Shown here: positions 11,522 to 39,531 of the stretch, one piece after another | How the letters are laid out: every line of letters starts with the position of its first letter | Position numbering within the stretch: the stretch's first letter is position 1 | Source: Halocaridina rubra | Taxonomy: Eukaryota; Arthropoda; Malacostraca; Decapoda; Atyidae | Direction: 5' to 3' | DNA length: 64,000 bases | NCBI GenBank assembly: GCA_037179515.1 | Contig: JAXCGZ010001897.1 | Location: forward strand, 45,001 to 109,000 | Program-made: the position numbers and the translations under genes | Notes under the pieces: model-generated | The model's input: the letters and a program-made list of their open reading frames with translations, nothing else | Databases searched by the model: none | What the model was told of the DNA's origin: nothing

Positions 11522-12152
11522 GTACTTCCAAAAACTTCTTAGAGCTACTATCACCTGTTATGGTTTCCCAGTTAATATGTCTAAAATTAAAATCGCCTAC
11601 AATGCAAACTCTATTTGACCTGGTCACTTTAGAAATTTCATCGTATATAACTTGCGACTCTATATTATCTAGATCAGGTGGTCTGTAGAGTACTCCTACA
11701 ACTAGACTTTCTATATTATTTTTAATTTCAACCCATAAGGTTTCTGAATTTAGATTTGTCTTGATTCCAGACTTAATGCAGCTTCTGAGGCTATCTTTAA
11801 TATACATAATTACCCCTCCCCCTCTTCTATCTGCACTACGATCAGCATTATAAAGTTTATATCCTGTAATTATGTACTCAGCTTTAAGGTGTTTGCTTTC
11901 TAAATTAATCCAACTTTCACTAATGCATATTATATCCGGTCTCTCACTACATACTATGGCTCTCAGTTCTTCTATCTTGTTACCTAAACTACGGCTATTT
12001 GTATAATATACTTTTAAACTTTCTCTAGCTTTACCCTTCTTTTTAATATTTGTTCTATGTAACAAATGGTTCTTATCCTTAGACTCCCAGTTATTTGACC
12101 CACTATTTACTAAACCCTTACTGACTAACTTCTCTGCACAAGTATTATTCAT
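11522..12152 (-). pseudogene. family A ORF2 N-terminus with intact endonuclease frame, unit 3
   Basis: Starts at MNNTCAEK, 15 bases or so after the ORF1 stop, and stays open through the endonuclease motifs SESWINLESK, RGGGVIMYIKD, VLYRPPDL and GDFNFRHINWE. It is then truncated at the unit boundary, so RT is missing. It is the only one of the three inverted copies with the SESW codon intact. Confidence 0.8.
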
Positions 12153-12166
12153 TTCATTATTTGTGT

Positions 12167-13191
12167 CTAATAAAACCCCCCTACCTCTCTGTCTATCATA
12201 CCAGCCAATACCGAGACACCTGAATTAGAAAGATGCACTCCATCCCTTGCATACATATGCTTACGACTAGTGAAGTGATCCCACCCGTCTATAAAACCTA
12301 TATTATTCTCCCGACAGAAGACTTTCATCCTAGCATTTACTCCTATAGCTCGAGACCACCACTCTGAACTTTGGCTAAGCCTAGGGAGAATACCACACAT
12401 CACAGGAACTGCACCCCTTTTACTGATCTTATTCAGGGCTTGTCTATACAACCTAATCAGCTCCTCACTTCTACCATCCTGCACGTCATTTCCCCCAGCT
12501 ATCAAACAAACAACATCTTTTTTCTCAATCCAGCTATTGACTCACCCACCTTCTTCATACCTGCTCCAGGGAAAAAATATTTTCCTCTAACTCTATGCCT
12601 GAGTTTCCTGTCTACATATCTGCATAGTGAATCCCCTACAATTACCAAAGAACGAGACTTATCCGGAGGATGGGTTACTCCGACCTTGGGAGACTTACCT
12701 AGGCTCTTGACCTGAGAGCTTTTCCCACTTCCATTTCTACGATCGCTAGTACACCTATCTGACTCTATGGGTCCTGAAGAATTACTGCCGCCACTGTCAC
12801 CTTCATCTCTAAGTGAACTAAATGAATTAGCAACTTGTAGTCTAAAAGTATCATTTTTCTTAAGAACCATCTTCGTTGAACCCTTATTCACAACTTTCCA
12901 GTCGTCTTCTCTATTCAATTGTCCCTTCCTGGTTAACACCTCTACCTTACCTCTCAGATCCCTGTTCTCCTCAGCTAAGGATCTGACCTCCTGCCTGACT
13001 GCGGCCAACTCATTTCTTAAATTAAAAATGAGTTTGCTTGTGTCAGACGAGGACAAATCCCCAGCACAGCCACAAACAGCACCAACAACGACACCACCAC
13101 CAACACCACCACCACTAACACCACCAGCACAAAGAACACCACCACTCTCCATTGTACTAAGTATGGTCAAGACTAGAGCTACTGGAAGCAC
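12167..13191 (-). pseudogene. family A ORF1 esterase, unit 3 (4-bp deletion)
   Basis: Minus-strand ORF1 open from 13191 to about 12533 (coiled coil and esterase block I VGDSLC). A 4-bp deletion relative to units 1 and 2 then shifts the frame. The remaining part (AGGNDVQDGRS, DGVHLS) continues in another frame to VGGFY-TAG. Confidence 0.8.
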
Positions 13192-14668
13192 GTCCTCACT
13201 GGATGAACCCAGGAACTATTTTGCAGCTCTATATGCTAGAATATTAAAGGAATGCAAGGAAGAGCTTAGTTGTCCACTAACTGCATTATTTAATAATTCA
13301 ATAAAATTAGGACCAGTACCCATGGAGTGGAAATTGGCAGATGTGGCACCAATATTTAAAAAAGGAGAACGAGTTAAAAAGAATAATTATAGGCCGGTAA
13401 GTTTAACGTCAACAGTGGGTAAGATTCTAGAATCCATAATTGCAAATAAAATAAGGGCACATCTAGAATTACACAGACTGATAAAACTTTCACAACACGG
13501 GTTTCTTACGGGTTTTTCGTGCCTTACAAACTTACTGTCATTTTATTCAGAAGCTTACGAGGCAGTAGATTGTGGCAAAGAATATGATACAATATATCTA
13601 GATTTTAGCAAAGCTTTTGATAGAGTTCCTCACAAAAGATTAGTTAAAAAGCTGGAAGCTCATGGTATAGGAGGAGCTGTTCTCAGATGGATCAAACAAT
13701 GGTTAAAAGACAGAAAACAGAGGGTTTGCATAAATGGAGAGAAATCAGAGTGGGGCTCGGTTACTAGCGGTGTACCACAAGGCTCGGTACTGGGTCCCCT
13801 ATTATTCATCGTATATCTAAATGATCTGGATTCGGATATCAGTAGTAACCTAAGTAAATTCGCAGACGACACTAAAATAGGTAGAACTATAAATGGAAAA
13901 GAAGACATCCATGCTTTACAGGAAGATCTAAATAGATTATCTGAATGGTCGGACAAATGGCAAATGGAATTTAATGTTGATAAATGTAAAGTAGTTAAAA
14001 TGGGTACTATAAAAGACAATACTAGTTATAAGCTAAATAACCATGAAATCATGAGTTCTCAGTGTGTAAGGGATTTGGGAGTTCTTGTGAGTAGTAGTCT
14101 TAAGCCAAGAGAGCAATGCACAGCAGTCAGAAATAAAGCAAACAGAATTTTAGGATTTATCTCAAGAAGCGTTAGCAATAGGACGGAAAAAGTTATTTTG
14201 CAGCTCTATCTCGCATTAGTTAGGCCCCATTTAGATTATGCTGTGCAATTCTGGTCACCCTATTATAGAATGGAAATTGAATCCTTGGAGAGAGTGCAGC
14301 GAAGAATGACCAAGATGATACACAATATCAGAAATCTACCATATGAGGACAGATTGAAAAAACTTAATCTACATTCTCTAGAGAGGCGAAGAGTTAGGGG
14401 GGATATGATTGAAGTGTATAAATGGTTTAAAGGGATTAACAAGGGAGATATTAATAAAGTTTTAAAAATTCATGATCAAACCAGAACTCGTAATAATGGA
14501 TTTAAGCTTGATAAATTTAGGTTCAGAAGGGAAATTGGTAAAAATTGGTTTGGTAATAGAGTAGCTGATGCATGGAACAAGCTTCCTAGTAGGATAGTAA
14601 ATGCCAATACCTTAGACACCTTCAAATGTAGATTAGATAGACATATGACAGAGGTAGGGTGGGTATGA
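12767..14668 (+). CDS. chimeric open frame: antisense ORF1 joined to reverse transcriptase, unit 3
   Basis: A 633-residue open frame crosses the inversion breakpoint. The first ~150 residues are the antisense reading of ORF1 (Ser/Pro/Thr-rich, no known domain). A short junction peptide (YFAALY) follows, then RT from ARILKECKEEL with [27 protein letters not shown] and FADD, through to the normal C-terminus. The RT part is real coding sequence by homology; the antisense lead is probably accidental. Units 1 and 2 have the same join but are closed by a TAA. Confidence 0.6.
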   Translation: MGPEELLPPLSPSSLSELNELATCSLKVSFFLRTIFVEPLFTTFQSSSLFNCPFLVNTSTLPLRSLFSSAKDLTSCLTAANSFLKLKMSLLVSDEDKSPAQPQTAPTTTPPPTPPPLTPPAQRTPPLSIVLSMVKTRATGSTSSLDEPRNYFAALYARILKECKEELSCPLTALFNNSIKLGPVPMEWKLADVAPIFKKGERVKKNNYRPVSLTSTVGKILESIIANKIRAHLELHRLIKLSQHGFLTGFSCLTNLLSFYSEAYEAVDCGKEYDTIYLDFSKAFDRVPHKRLVKKLEAHGIGGAVLRWIKQWLKDRKQRVCINGEKSEWGSVTSGVPQGSVLGPLLFIVYLNDLDSDISSNLSKFADDTKIGRTINGKEDIHALQEDLNRLSEWSDKWQMEFNVDKCKVVKMGTIKDNTSYKLNNHEIMSSQCVRDLGVLVSSSLKPREQCTAVRNKANRILGFISRSVSNRTEKVILQLYLALVRPHLDYAVQFWSPYYRMEIESLERVQRRMTKMIHNIRNLPYEDRLKKLNLHSLERRRVRGDMIEVYKWFKGINKGDINKVLKIHDQTRTRNNGFKLDKFRFRREIGKNWFGNRVADAWNKLPSRIVNANTLDTFKCRLDRHMTEVGWV

Positions 14669-14848
14669 ATAGGTTAGTGCTTATTAGAAAAATCATAAAA
14701 AGAAAAATAGAATAAATAAGTAGAGTAGAATAGAATAGGTTAGACATGCTGAAAATACAATTAAAAAATGGAGCTGCCTCGCGTGTGCCAGTAGGCATGT
14801 TGCAGTGTCCTCTATTCTTATGTTCTTCTGTTCTTATGTTCTTATGTA

Positions 14849-15377
14849 AGATAATTTAGCTTCTCAGAGCTTATATTTTGAGTTTGAAATTTAAAAATAA
14901 TGATACTTAAGTCTTATTAAGTCGTTTATTAAGAAAGGATAATCGTAATTTTGTTGATAGTAGTAGAGATAAATAAATAAAAATAAGAAAATTCCCTTGA
15001 GATATCAGCTTTAGTGTAAGTTATTGTTAATTTACAATTCTTGTTAAGCTTCCGAGCGTTTCATATTTCATTAAATATAATTATCACATATGATCGTAGT
15101 ATTTTGTTTTAATTTCGTCAGAGGTATGTTAACTTATAGTGAGAGTGTGCTTCTACTCAACCCTCTGATCTATAAAATGAGAAGAGATTGCCATAGTAGA
15201 CAAGTATGTGCATGCTTTTTTCACTAACGTCATTTGCAATGATAAACAGAAAAAGAATGGATCTATGATTCGATATTTCTTCATTTGTGCACTAAGTTAT
15301 TTTTTATTCTTTTTTGACCCTAGAAAGTGGTTGCAGATGCGCTGTGTCCCCTTGTATAGTTGGCCAGGAAGTCAAAA

Positions 15378-15462
<85 letters not shown>

Positions 15463-16644
15463 TTTGCCCTTTCCATACTGAAACGTGTTATTTCTTTATG
15501 TTGACAGAGTATTATTATCAATGATTTTTTAGATTCTTTTGCAAATTTGCTAGATGATAAATATTCCCAAGTTTTATAACAGTTGATAAATTTTTGTAGG
15601 CTGATATTGCATAAATACTGCTAAGACATAAGGTGAACTGATTATTATGTGAGTTTTTCTGCCACATATTGCAACTGTGTTGGAAAATAGAGCTCCCACT
15701 GACAAATTGGGCAACTAGAAGATTGATGATTATGCTCCCATATATATACAAGTATATATACATATATTATGACTGCAGGAATTCAAATAGTAAAAGAGAC
15801 TGTGTTAGAATGAGCATTATTATGAAATATATGTATTGAACTCTGTTCTTGCTTCAAAATGCTAGTCTCAATTGTATATATACTGCTATTCCTGATTTAG
15901 AATTTTTATTTCATTTTTATTATTCTTATTTTGATCATGATTACTATTATTAGTATTGTTATTATTATGTTGGCTGTTACTGTTGCTATCACTCCATGGC
16001 CTTTTGGTAATTATTATTTTCGTAAATGCTATCAGTAGTAACCAAATGATTTGTATTTTTTATCTTGAATTCATGCTTTTATGTTACTGTAGTCACTGCT
16101 AATAAGAATATTTCTCTAGTGGCTGAATAACAGCACTTCATGACTTTTCTTTTTGATATCTATAATATACTAATGTTATGTATCAGTTACTCAGCTAAGT
16201 CCTAAGTATCTTGGAATAATAATCTAATGGTGTGGACACATACTTTCAGTTACCACCTTATTTCCAGGCAGCCCCGACCTGCAATTTTAAATTTTATTTT
16301 CATAAACCAGTCCCTTTCACCCATTGGAGAGATTGCAAGTGCAGGGAGCAAAGTACGCCCTCTGAATTCTTACATATGGCCGTTCTTTGTACTCAGAGGT
16401 CATATCTATTCTCTCTTGCATTTGTATTAGCGACATTAGGCCCTAGTTTCTGGCCCTAGAATCTACTCCAGGCTATGTTCATATTTTTCAGCTGGAGGGA
16501 GATGCACCTCCATGAGGAGGTGGCATGAGAGGTGGTTATAGAACCACTTCGAGCTTCGCAGCAACGCAGGTGGGAGAGGCTCATGGAAGATATATCGGCA
16601 CCTTCCTGTTGTCCGTCCCTGTCTCAAGAAAAAGAATTCATGGT
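14849..16644. other. no gene recognised; AT-rich flank with (CT)n
   Basis: Apart from the (CT)n tract I see no coding, RNA or known repeat signal. Short open frames on both strands lack domains and splice-site support. The part at 16230-16640 is less AT-rich and could be an old repeat, but it matches nothing else in the window. Confidence 0.5.
15381..15458 (+). repeat. (TC)n microsatellite, 78 bp
   Basis: Uninterrupted TC dinucleotides. Confidence 0.98.
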
Positions 16645-17157
16645 ACATAAGAACATAAGAACATAAGAACATAATAACATAAGAATAGAGGACACTGCAA
16701 CATGCCTACTGGCACACACGAGGCAGTTCCATTTTTGAATTGTATTTTCAGCATGTCTAACCTATTCTATTCTACTCTACTTATTTATTCTATTTTTCTT
16801 TTTATGATTTTTCTAATAAGCACTAACCTATTCATACCCACCCTACCTCTGTCATATGTCTATCTAATCTACATTTGAAGGTGTCTAAGGTATTGGCATT
16901 TACTATCCTACTAGGAAGCTTGTTCCATGCATCAGCTACTCTATTACCAAACCAATTTTTACCAATTTCCCTTCTGAACCTAAATTTATCAAGCTTAAAT
17001 CCATTATTACGAGTTCTGGTTTGATCATGAATTTTTAAAACTTTATTAATATCTCCCTTGTTAATCCCTTTAAACCATTTATACACTTCAATCATATCCC
17101 CCCTAACTCTTCGCCTCTCTAGAGAATGTAGATTAAGTTTTTTTAATCTGTCCTCAT
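16645..17157 (-). mobile_element. LINE family A, 5'-truncated 3' end
   Basis: On the minus strand this is the last ~510 bp of family A: the RT C-terminal part (RRVRGDMIEVYKWFKGI to the stop at 16832), the 3' UTR and a tail of four CATAAGAA-type repeats at 16645-16685. It breaks off at GAGGACAG, typical 5' truncation. TCATGGTA beside the tail and TCATGTA at the truncated end might be a poor target-site duplication. Confidence 0.9.
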
Positions 17158-17690
17158 GTAAGGTGAGGATTTAGTTTAACAGGAATAGGTGTGGCATAAG
17201 GCCTAGTCCTAGCAATAATGGGTGGGGAGGGGTTGGGGAAATTAAAATACCTAAAAATTAACAATGAGAAAGGGAGATGGAAAAAAATCCCCATGCAAAT
17301 AATAAATGCCATGACAATGAAAAAAAGGGAATTGAAAATCCATATAATTAAAAATGTTAGAATAATTAAAAAGGGAATTGAAAATCCCTATAAATAAGAA
17401 AGCTAAATAATTAAAAAGTTATAAATGTACACAAAGGGAAAAAACGTTTTTTCAGCTACGTATTTCAATTGATAAAGATGGGAAAGAAAAAAGTCCCCAC
17501 CGTGTTTGACAACGTTTGGTGGAAGAAAAAATATTTTAATCTTTTTTTTTTTAATTTAAAGTTAACTTTAAGGTAACCTCAAAGACTACCCTAGATTTAA
17601 GTTTAATATAGTAAGTGTCATTTATCAATTGTGCATGTTTAATTCTTTTTTTTTCTCATTATAATGTATGCTAAAATGTTACAATTTGCA
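17158..17690. other. no gene recognised; AT-rich
   Basis: Contains two copies of a short AAAGGGAATTGAAAATCC motif about 45 bases apart (17325, 17370) and a 16-bp palindrome at 17438-17453. No coding signal. Confidence 0.5.
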
Positions 17691-18300
17691 AAAATCATAC
17701 TCAACTACATTTTATAGTAAATAAGTAACGTATTTATGTTCATTTAGTTTCTCTCCTATATCATTTTGTCCTTGAATAGTAGTTACAGTTTGTAATTGTG
17801 ATGTTAAGTTTTTCTGTTTAACTATTATCATTTTTTAAGTCATACTTGAATATTTACAAAGCTGATGCCAAGCTGTATTTTATATTATTTAATTAACATA
17901 ATTATGTTCATTTTGTTTCTCCTATATCGTTTTGTCATTGAATAGTAGCTATAGATTGTAATTGTGATGTTAGGTTTTTCTGTTTAACTATTATCATCGC
18001 TTAAGTCATGATTGAATATTTAAAGAGCTGATACCAAGCTGTATTTAATATTATTTAAGTAACGTAATTATGTTCATTTAGTATCTCCTATATCGTTTTG
18101 TCATTGAATAATAGTTACAGATTGTAATTGTGAATATTTTTAACTCTTTTCACACCACGACAAATGTTTTGTTTTAATAATGAATTGACATATATCATAT
18201 GCATATGTATTGTATTATTTGAGTAATGTAATAGCTTAATTAGTTTTGTTCTTAAATAATTTTGTCATTGCTTACTAGCTATATATTGCAATTGTGAATA
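17690..18300. repeat. ~166-bp tandem repeat, about 3.5 copies
   Basis: The motif TGTTCATTT...CTCCTATATCGTTTTGTCATTGAATA recurs with its start at 17737, 17905 and 18071, and in a degenerate form near 18235. Spacing is 168, 166 and ~164 bp. Copies diverge by roughly 10-20%, the last one more. The length is nucleosome-like and typical of satellite DNA, but only a few copies are present. Confidence 0.8.
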
Positions 18301-18633
18301 CTTAATTTTGATTTTTTTTCCTTTAATTAGAATGCTTATTGTAAGGAACATATTTTTCTTTTGTTAGTTTTTTCCTGATATCAAATGTTCTGTATGTATG
18401 AGAATGTCTTTCAGGAGAATTTTAACAAGCATTTAGAGCATAGTAATTTAGATATTCCTGTAATCTGTTTAGATAATTATATGAGATTGTAATAGTTTCA
18501 TAAGTTAGTTCATTAGATAGTTCTGGCCCATTTTTTTTTTGTAAAATAATGATAGTTAAAAAATTATAAGGCTCTCATGAAAGAGCTAATGCTTAGTCCG
18601 AAATATGATATATTTCAGAGTGGTGGTGGGGAG
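18300..18633. other. no feature recognised
   Basis: AT-rich DNA without open frames, tandem repeats or matches to the other repeat families of the window. Confidence 0.5.
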
Positions 18634-18953
18634 TGTCGTATGGCCTCTCACATAGATACCAAGAGATGCTAGATGGCAGAGTGCGCATTCGAAAACCCAC
18701 CCATTAGAGAGGACGTAATATACATGGAGAGTGTTAGTTAGGGTCTGACCTTCCTGGAGGCAGAACCTACGTCCATAGATAGAAGTCTCCCCCTAAGGGG
18801 GTGGGAACTGTGACTTGTAGGAACTATAGAAATGGGAGCTTTGAGGCGTAAACTAAGTTCAAGTTATCTCTAAATAAAGTACTGTTAAGTGAACAATGCA
18901 TATCAATTATCACCTCGCATTCTGTAGCTCTAGCTTGGTAAGAAAAACGTCAA
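18634..18953 (+). mobile_element. possible solo LTR or LTR fragment
   Basis: Less AT-rich block beginning TGTCGTATGG. It contains GGGAGCTTTGAGGCG and, 30-40 bases later, the poly-A signal AATAAA (18873-18878). The same GGGAGC-TTGAGGCG plus AATAAA arrangement is found in the well-bounded solo LTR at 53473-54145, which also starts TGTCG. I could not find a matching end or a target-site duplication, so the borders are guesses. Confidence 0.4.
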
Positions 18954-18954
18954 C

Positions 18955-19134
<180 letters not shown>

Positions 19135-19421
19135 GAAAATAATCATAATAAGAAGAAGAAGAAAAAGCAGAAGAAGGAAAAGACACGGTCAACCATAGAG
19201 GACAGTATGGGAACAGTTTAGGCTGTGGCAATATCTGTTTACACAGTGCTATAGACTCTTAGCCATTAAAACCATGATTCGTTTATGTTTTCAACGATAA
19301 AACGTTAACATTGTAAATGTTTACACATCTTGGCATACAAAACAAGTGATTTATAGTTTGCTTAGTTAAAAAAAGCTTTCATGTCATACAAAATTCACAT
19401 CATACCTTTCGTTTTACTTTT

Positions 19422-19563
<142 letters not shown>

Positions 19564-19856
19564 TCTACTACCACTACTACTAAATGTGCTTTTCTTCTGG
19601 AATATAAAAGCTGCCTATGAAGATTCATAACCACTTTTGGAATAGCTTCCATTTCCAGTGTCATTTTTGAGAGTAAATTATATATGATTGTCGTATTTTT
19701 TTTTTTTTGTGAAACTCATTTATGAAGAACACTGTAGTTCACTTAAAGTATATAATCCTTTGCTGACTCACACGATATAATTTTTTTGCTGTTAGGTATG
19801 TATATATGAAATAAAAGATGAGTGATTAATTGACTGATTGATTGACTGACTGAGCG

Positions 19857-20038
<182 letters not shown>

Positions 20039-20099
20039 CTGCTGCTGCAGATATTAATACAATTTTCTTTAATCTTATAATATAACTGACAATAAGATG

Positions 20100-20132
20100 A
20101 TAATAACAATAATAATAATAATGATAATAATG

Positions 20133-20204
<72 letters not shown>

Positions 20205-20252
20205 GTTAGTAGTAGTAATAGTGGTAATAATGGTAGTAATAATAATAATAAC

Positions 20253-20329
<77 letters not shown>

Positions 20330-20334
20330 TAATC
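20100..20334 (+). repeat. interrupted (AAT)n arrays
   Basis: Two long AAT runs separated by a short AGT/GGT-rich patch near 20205-20240. Confidence 0.97.
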
Positions 20335-20349
20335 ATGAAATAAATAGTT

Positions 20350-20364
20350 AGTAGTAGTAGGAGT

Positions 20365-20450
<86 letters not shown>

Positions 20451-20452
20451 CA
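20350..20452 (+). repeat. (AGT)n(AGC)n(AGT)n array
   Basis: AGT, then AGC, then AGT triplets. This completes a 1.5-kb cluster of triplet arrays that begins at 18955. Confidence 0.97.
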
Positions 20453-21256
20453 AAGGCTAAAATGCTAAAGACAAATTACATGCAATTGAATCAAATGACG
20501 ACCTCTCTTTGTTAAGAATTTTAGCATGACTTGGAAACTTTAGACAGAAAAAATAATCATACGCAAACATATTGCATAAAATGCGTATACTAAATGATTT
20601 ATTCGCGCATGCGCACTGCAGTAGTACTTGTTGCGAATTGCATCCTCGTATGGGGAAATAAGGACATTCAGCATTGAGATACCATGTTCAACTGATTACC
20701 CCAATGCTGAAGACAGCAAACCGAGTACAAAGTGGGCAGAGAGTTGAAGACAAGTCTCTTTGTACGACTGAAGAATATCCATTCATGGCAAGATAAAACC
20801 ACATTAGCATTGAATAAAATGAGTGTTCGCGTAAGTAAAGCAAAGCAAGATATTCTCATGATAAAATAGTTAAGCAAATAATGGCAGGAAATCATTTTGC
20901 ACTGGTCTCGTTGAATTTTTTTTTATAAGACATTAATATTGCAAAAAATATTCCTTTTTTTTCAAGAACTCAAAATTAAAATCAAAGAAATATTGTATTT
21001 TATTGTAATATATTTGCTATATTTCTTTAATGGCATTAGCTCTGCGAATAAGCGTTAGACCCCTAAACATGACATTTGTGTAGCAAAATTTCGGAATAAT
21101 ATTTTTCACACAAAAAGGAAGAGAATTCTGCCGTCCGTCATTGATAGCCCTGCAACAGCAGTGACTACGCCAGCAAATAAATGGGGTCAATAATAGAATG
21201 TACAATATTCACGAGCTCAGTCATCGAGAGGGGCAACATTTTTCATAAAGAAAAAA
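20453..21256. other. upstream flank of the host gene; no gene recognised
   Basis: Mixed-composition DNA with no repeat match and no convincing exon. A first, non-coding or signal-peptide exon of the downstream gene could lie here, but I cannot point to one. Confidence 0.4.
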
Positions 21257-21280
21257 TATAAATGCGTGATTGAATTCAGT
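21257..21280 (+). promoter_or_regulatory. possible core promoter (TATAAA and TCAGT initiator)
   Basis: TATAAA at 21257-21262 and an arthropod-type initiator TCAGT at 21276-21280. The distance from TATA to the initiator A is about 21 bases, shorter than the usual 25-31, so this is weak. The first ATG of the host gene's frame is 185 bases downstream. Confidence 0.25.
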
Positions 21281-21462
21281 GATGTAAATAAAACGCATGC
21301 ATTCAAAAACCGTATTGCTAAGTTTGTGCAGTTTTAATCGTGTCTTATTCCGTATGGCTTAGCTAGAGAACTCATGATATGAAATTTCAAAAAGGTTTTC
21401 TTCCATCTATACGCCACATATACTGAGCAACCAACTCATTACGATTTCAGGTTTCATCTTTC

Positions 21463-37340
<15,878 letters not shown>

Positions 37341-39531
37341 GAATATAATATTTTCAAGTTCACATTTTGTTGACTCTAGCGACCAACTCTGTAATTATTC
37401 TCACCATTATGTGAAGCACATTTGATACAGCTTTTCCTTCTATTCAATATAGAGTCATGCACCAACTCATTTTACAACTACAGAAGTTACGCGATGGACG
37501 AAAGAAAACATAAAACATTATCCGTGAGCTGACTGAAGGTAAAGTACTTGTGTCAAGAAAAGGAATAGACATTCCCATGCAAACCATGGATGCTTTCTTT
37601 CACTGATACTACTAAACTTACAACGTGTTAATAAATAAATATTAGAATTGCTGATGAGTAAGTTATATGACAATACACTCAAAATTAACATTCTCATCTA
37701 AGTCAAGGTATAATTTCCTTCTTGATAAATGGGTGTTCATCAAATAACTGCTTTACAATAATCACCTATCATTATGTCGACTATAAATTACCACTCGCAA
37801 ATGCAACCGAATTTTATACCTAAGTTGCCTTTACTGCCATGCATAGTCCAAAGAACATTTGACATAGTTTTAATTTTTCTGAAATTGCTTTTGATATATA
37901 TCCTAAGCGCTGTATCGTCGACTTGTGATGTCATGACATATTTTTATTATGATTCAAAATAAATAAATGCGAATTTTCTGTATCATTACATCCCATTTAT
38001 TTACTGAGTATCTCCCTAAGATGAGCCTCTTTCAGAAGTGGAGGAAATAAAGAAATGATTACACACGTTCTAATATTTCAAAGGCAACTCATATATCTAT
38101 TACATTCTTTTTGTTCTGATAGCTCCAGCACTAATACATTTAAATGGCAAGAACAACTTTTATTAAGGTTATGTAAAGTGCTATGGCTGAACTTACAATG
38201 CACAAAGGCAACTACCTACTATCTATGTATTCTTATTTGCTTCCCTTTCTATCACAAGAAATCTAATTGTTAGGTCTTGTATCTGAACCTTAGTGGGTGA
38301 GAATACATCAAACTTCTGAAATTACTCCCCTTTCTCAGTGAGTGCTAAGTGTACACTCTGAGAGGGGGGTTATAAGAAATAAATACCACATGTAGCCGGA
38401 AGGGATATGTTAACCATGGCTCCAGTCACATAACAGTAGAATAGGGGAAAGTATAACCAATTAACACATGTTGCGGTTCTAGAAGTGTTTTGAGATGTTC
38501 CAGTTAGGTCGGTAGTTCAAGATATTAGTGGATAAATGCAACGAATATTATGATATGTTTTCTGGTCCAACAACAGCTCCCATTTTACAAACGTGCTCTC
38601 AGTAACCACCACGAGAGCCTGATTTTGAGGATTCCAAAGAGCAGGTCCTTCACCCATCAGAAATACATTCATAAATGGTAATGTGAATCTTGAGGTAAAT
38701 AATGGGCAATCCACTATACGCAATAATCACTCACCTTGGTTTAAGTACAGATATTTACTTAAATTTCCACAGGACTCACCCAGCATCTTTGACTCTATAA
38801 TGAGTTGATAGAATCTCTGTGAGCCTTGCTACTAACTTCTGTTATTATTAGGTAAGGACTATAAGGTAAGAGTGGAAAGACTATAAGGTAAGAGTGGAAA
38901 GTCGAGACATTACTACCTCGGTATTGGAAAAAATGTATATTGGTGCATTAAAAAGAGGGCATTGAAATCTCTTAATTTTGTATGTGTCATCACATGAATC
39001 TCATCAACACATGATCGTAATGATTTAGTGTATTACTGAACAAAATACATGGAGTATATAGACTGTGGTTAGATTTTTCACTAAAATTCTACTGTTCACA
39101 CTAAGCTGACCGTAGAGGTACAGTGCACGGTTGCCAGCTCGTACCATAAATTGCATTTCTGCCAGAATTCTCGTGTTTCCTGAAAAAAAAAATGCTATTC
39201 TATGGAACAAATAATTAATGCCACGAAAATTATATATATTGTAGCCAGCTTGCCATTTTTTCTCTTTTTACTAGAAGTTGCCTGTATGTGTGTGTGAGAT
39301 ATTTCAATGACAAGATTCCATCAATTATAACAAACTCCATGACACTACTGCCAATTTCCTCATGTAATGCATAATCGTTCTTCTCAGACATTATTATTTT
39401 GATGAACAGAATATTCCATTTAGCATTATGGTAGGTTCTAATGGTGCAAATAATTTGTTTAATTCATAACTCTATTTACACTAAAATAAGAAAACATTCT
39501 CCTAATTACATTTTGGTTAATTGTATATTAC
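37341..39531. other. 3' flank of the WAP-GILT gene; no other gene recognised
   Basis: Probably begins with the 3' UTR. A 22-bp unit is duplicated in tandem at 38857-38900. Short open frames have no domains. Confidence 0.5.
37630..37635 (+). terminator. possible poly-A signal of the WAP-GILT gene
   Basis: AATAAA 290 bases after the stop codon, within AATAAATAAAT. Others occur further on (near 37968), so the choice is uncertain. Confidence 0.35.

Larger units (their letters stand above)
4866..14848. repeat. three-copy tandem array, period ~3328 bp
   Basis: Equivalent points recur at 4866, 8194 and 11522 (step 3328 bp each), with identical breakpoints inside each unit and few differences. Each unit begins at the TTCTTATG tail of the one before. 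The array therefore arose by tandem duplication of a single rearranged insertion, not by three independent insertions. Confidence 0.9.
11522..14848. mobile_element. rearranged family A unit 3
   Basis: Third unit, about 3.32 kb (4 bp shorter owing to a deletion near 12533 in ORF1). It lacks the two nonsense changes shared by units 1 and 2. It ends in a slightly degenerate TTCTTATG tail, after which unrelated sequence begins at about 14849, so the array stops here. Confidence 0.85.

Noticed and set aside
15208..15504. 98-residue frame ending in Ser-Leu repeats
   Set aside because: The second half is the (TC)n microsatellite and the first half has no recognisable domain.
17438..17453. 16-bp palindrome GAAAAAACGTTTTTTC
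   Set aside because: Short A/T-run palindromes are expected by chance in such AT-rich DNA.
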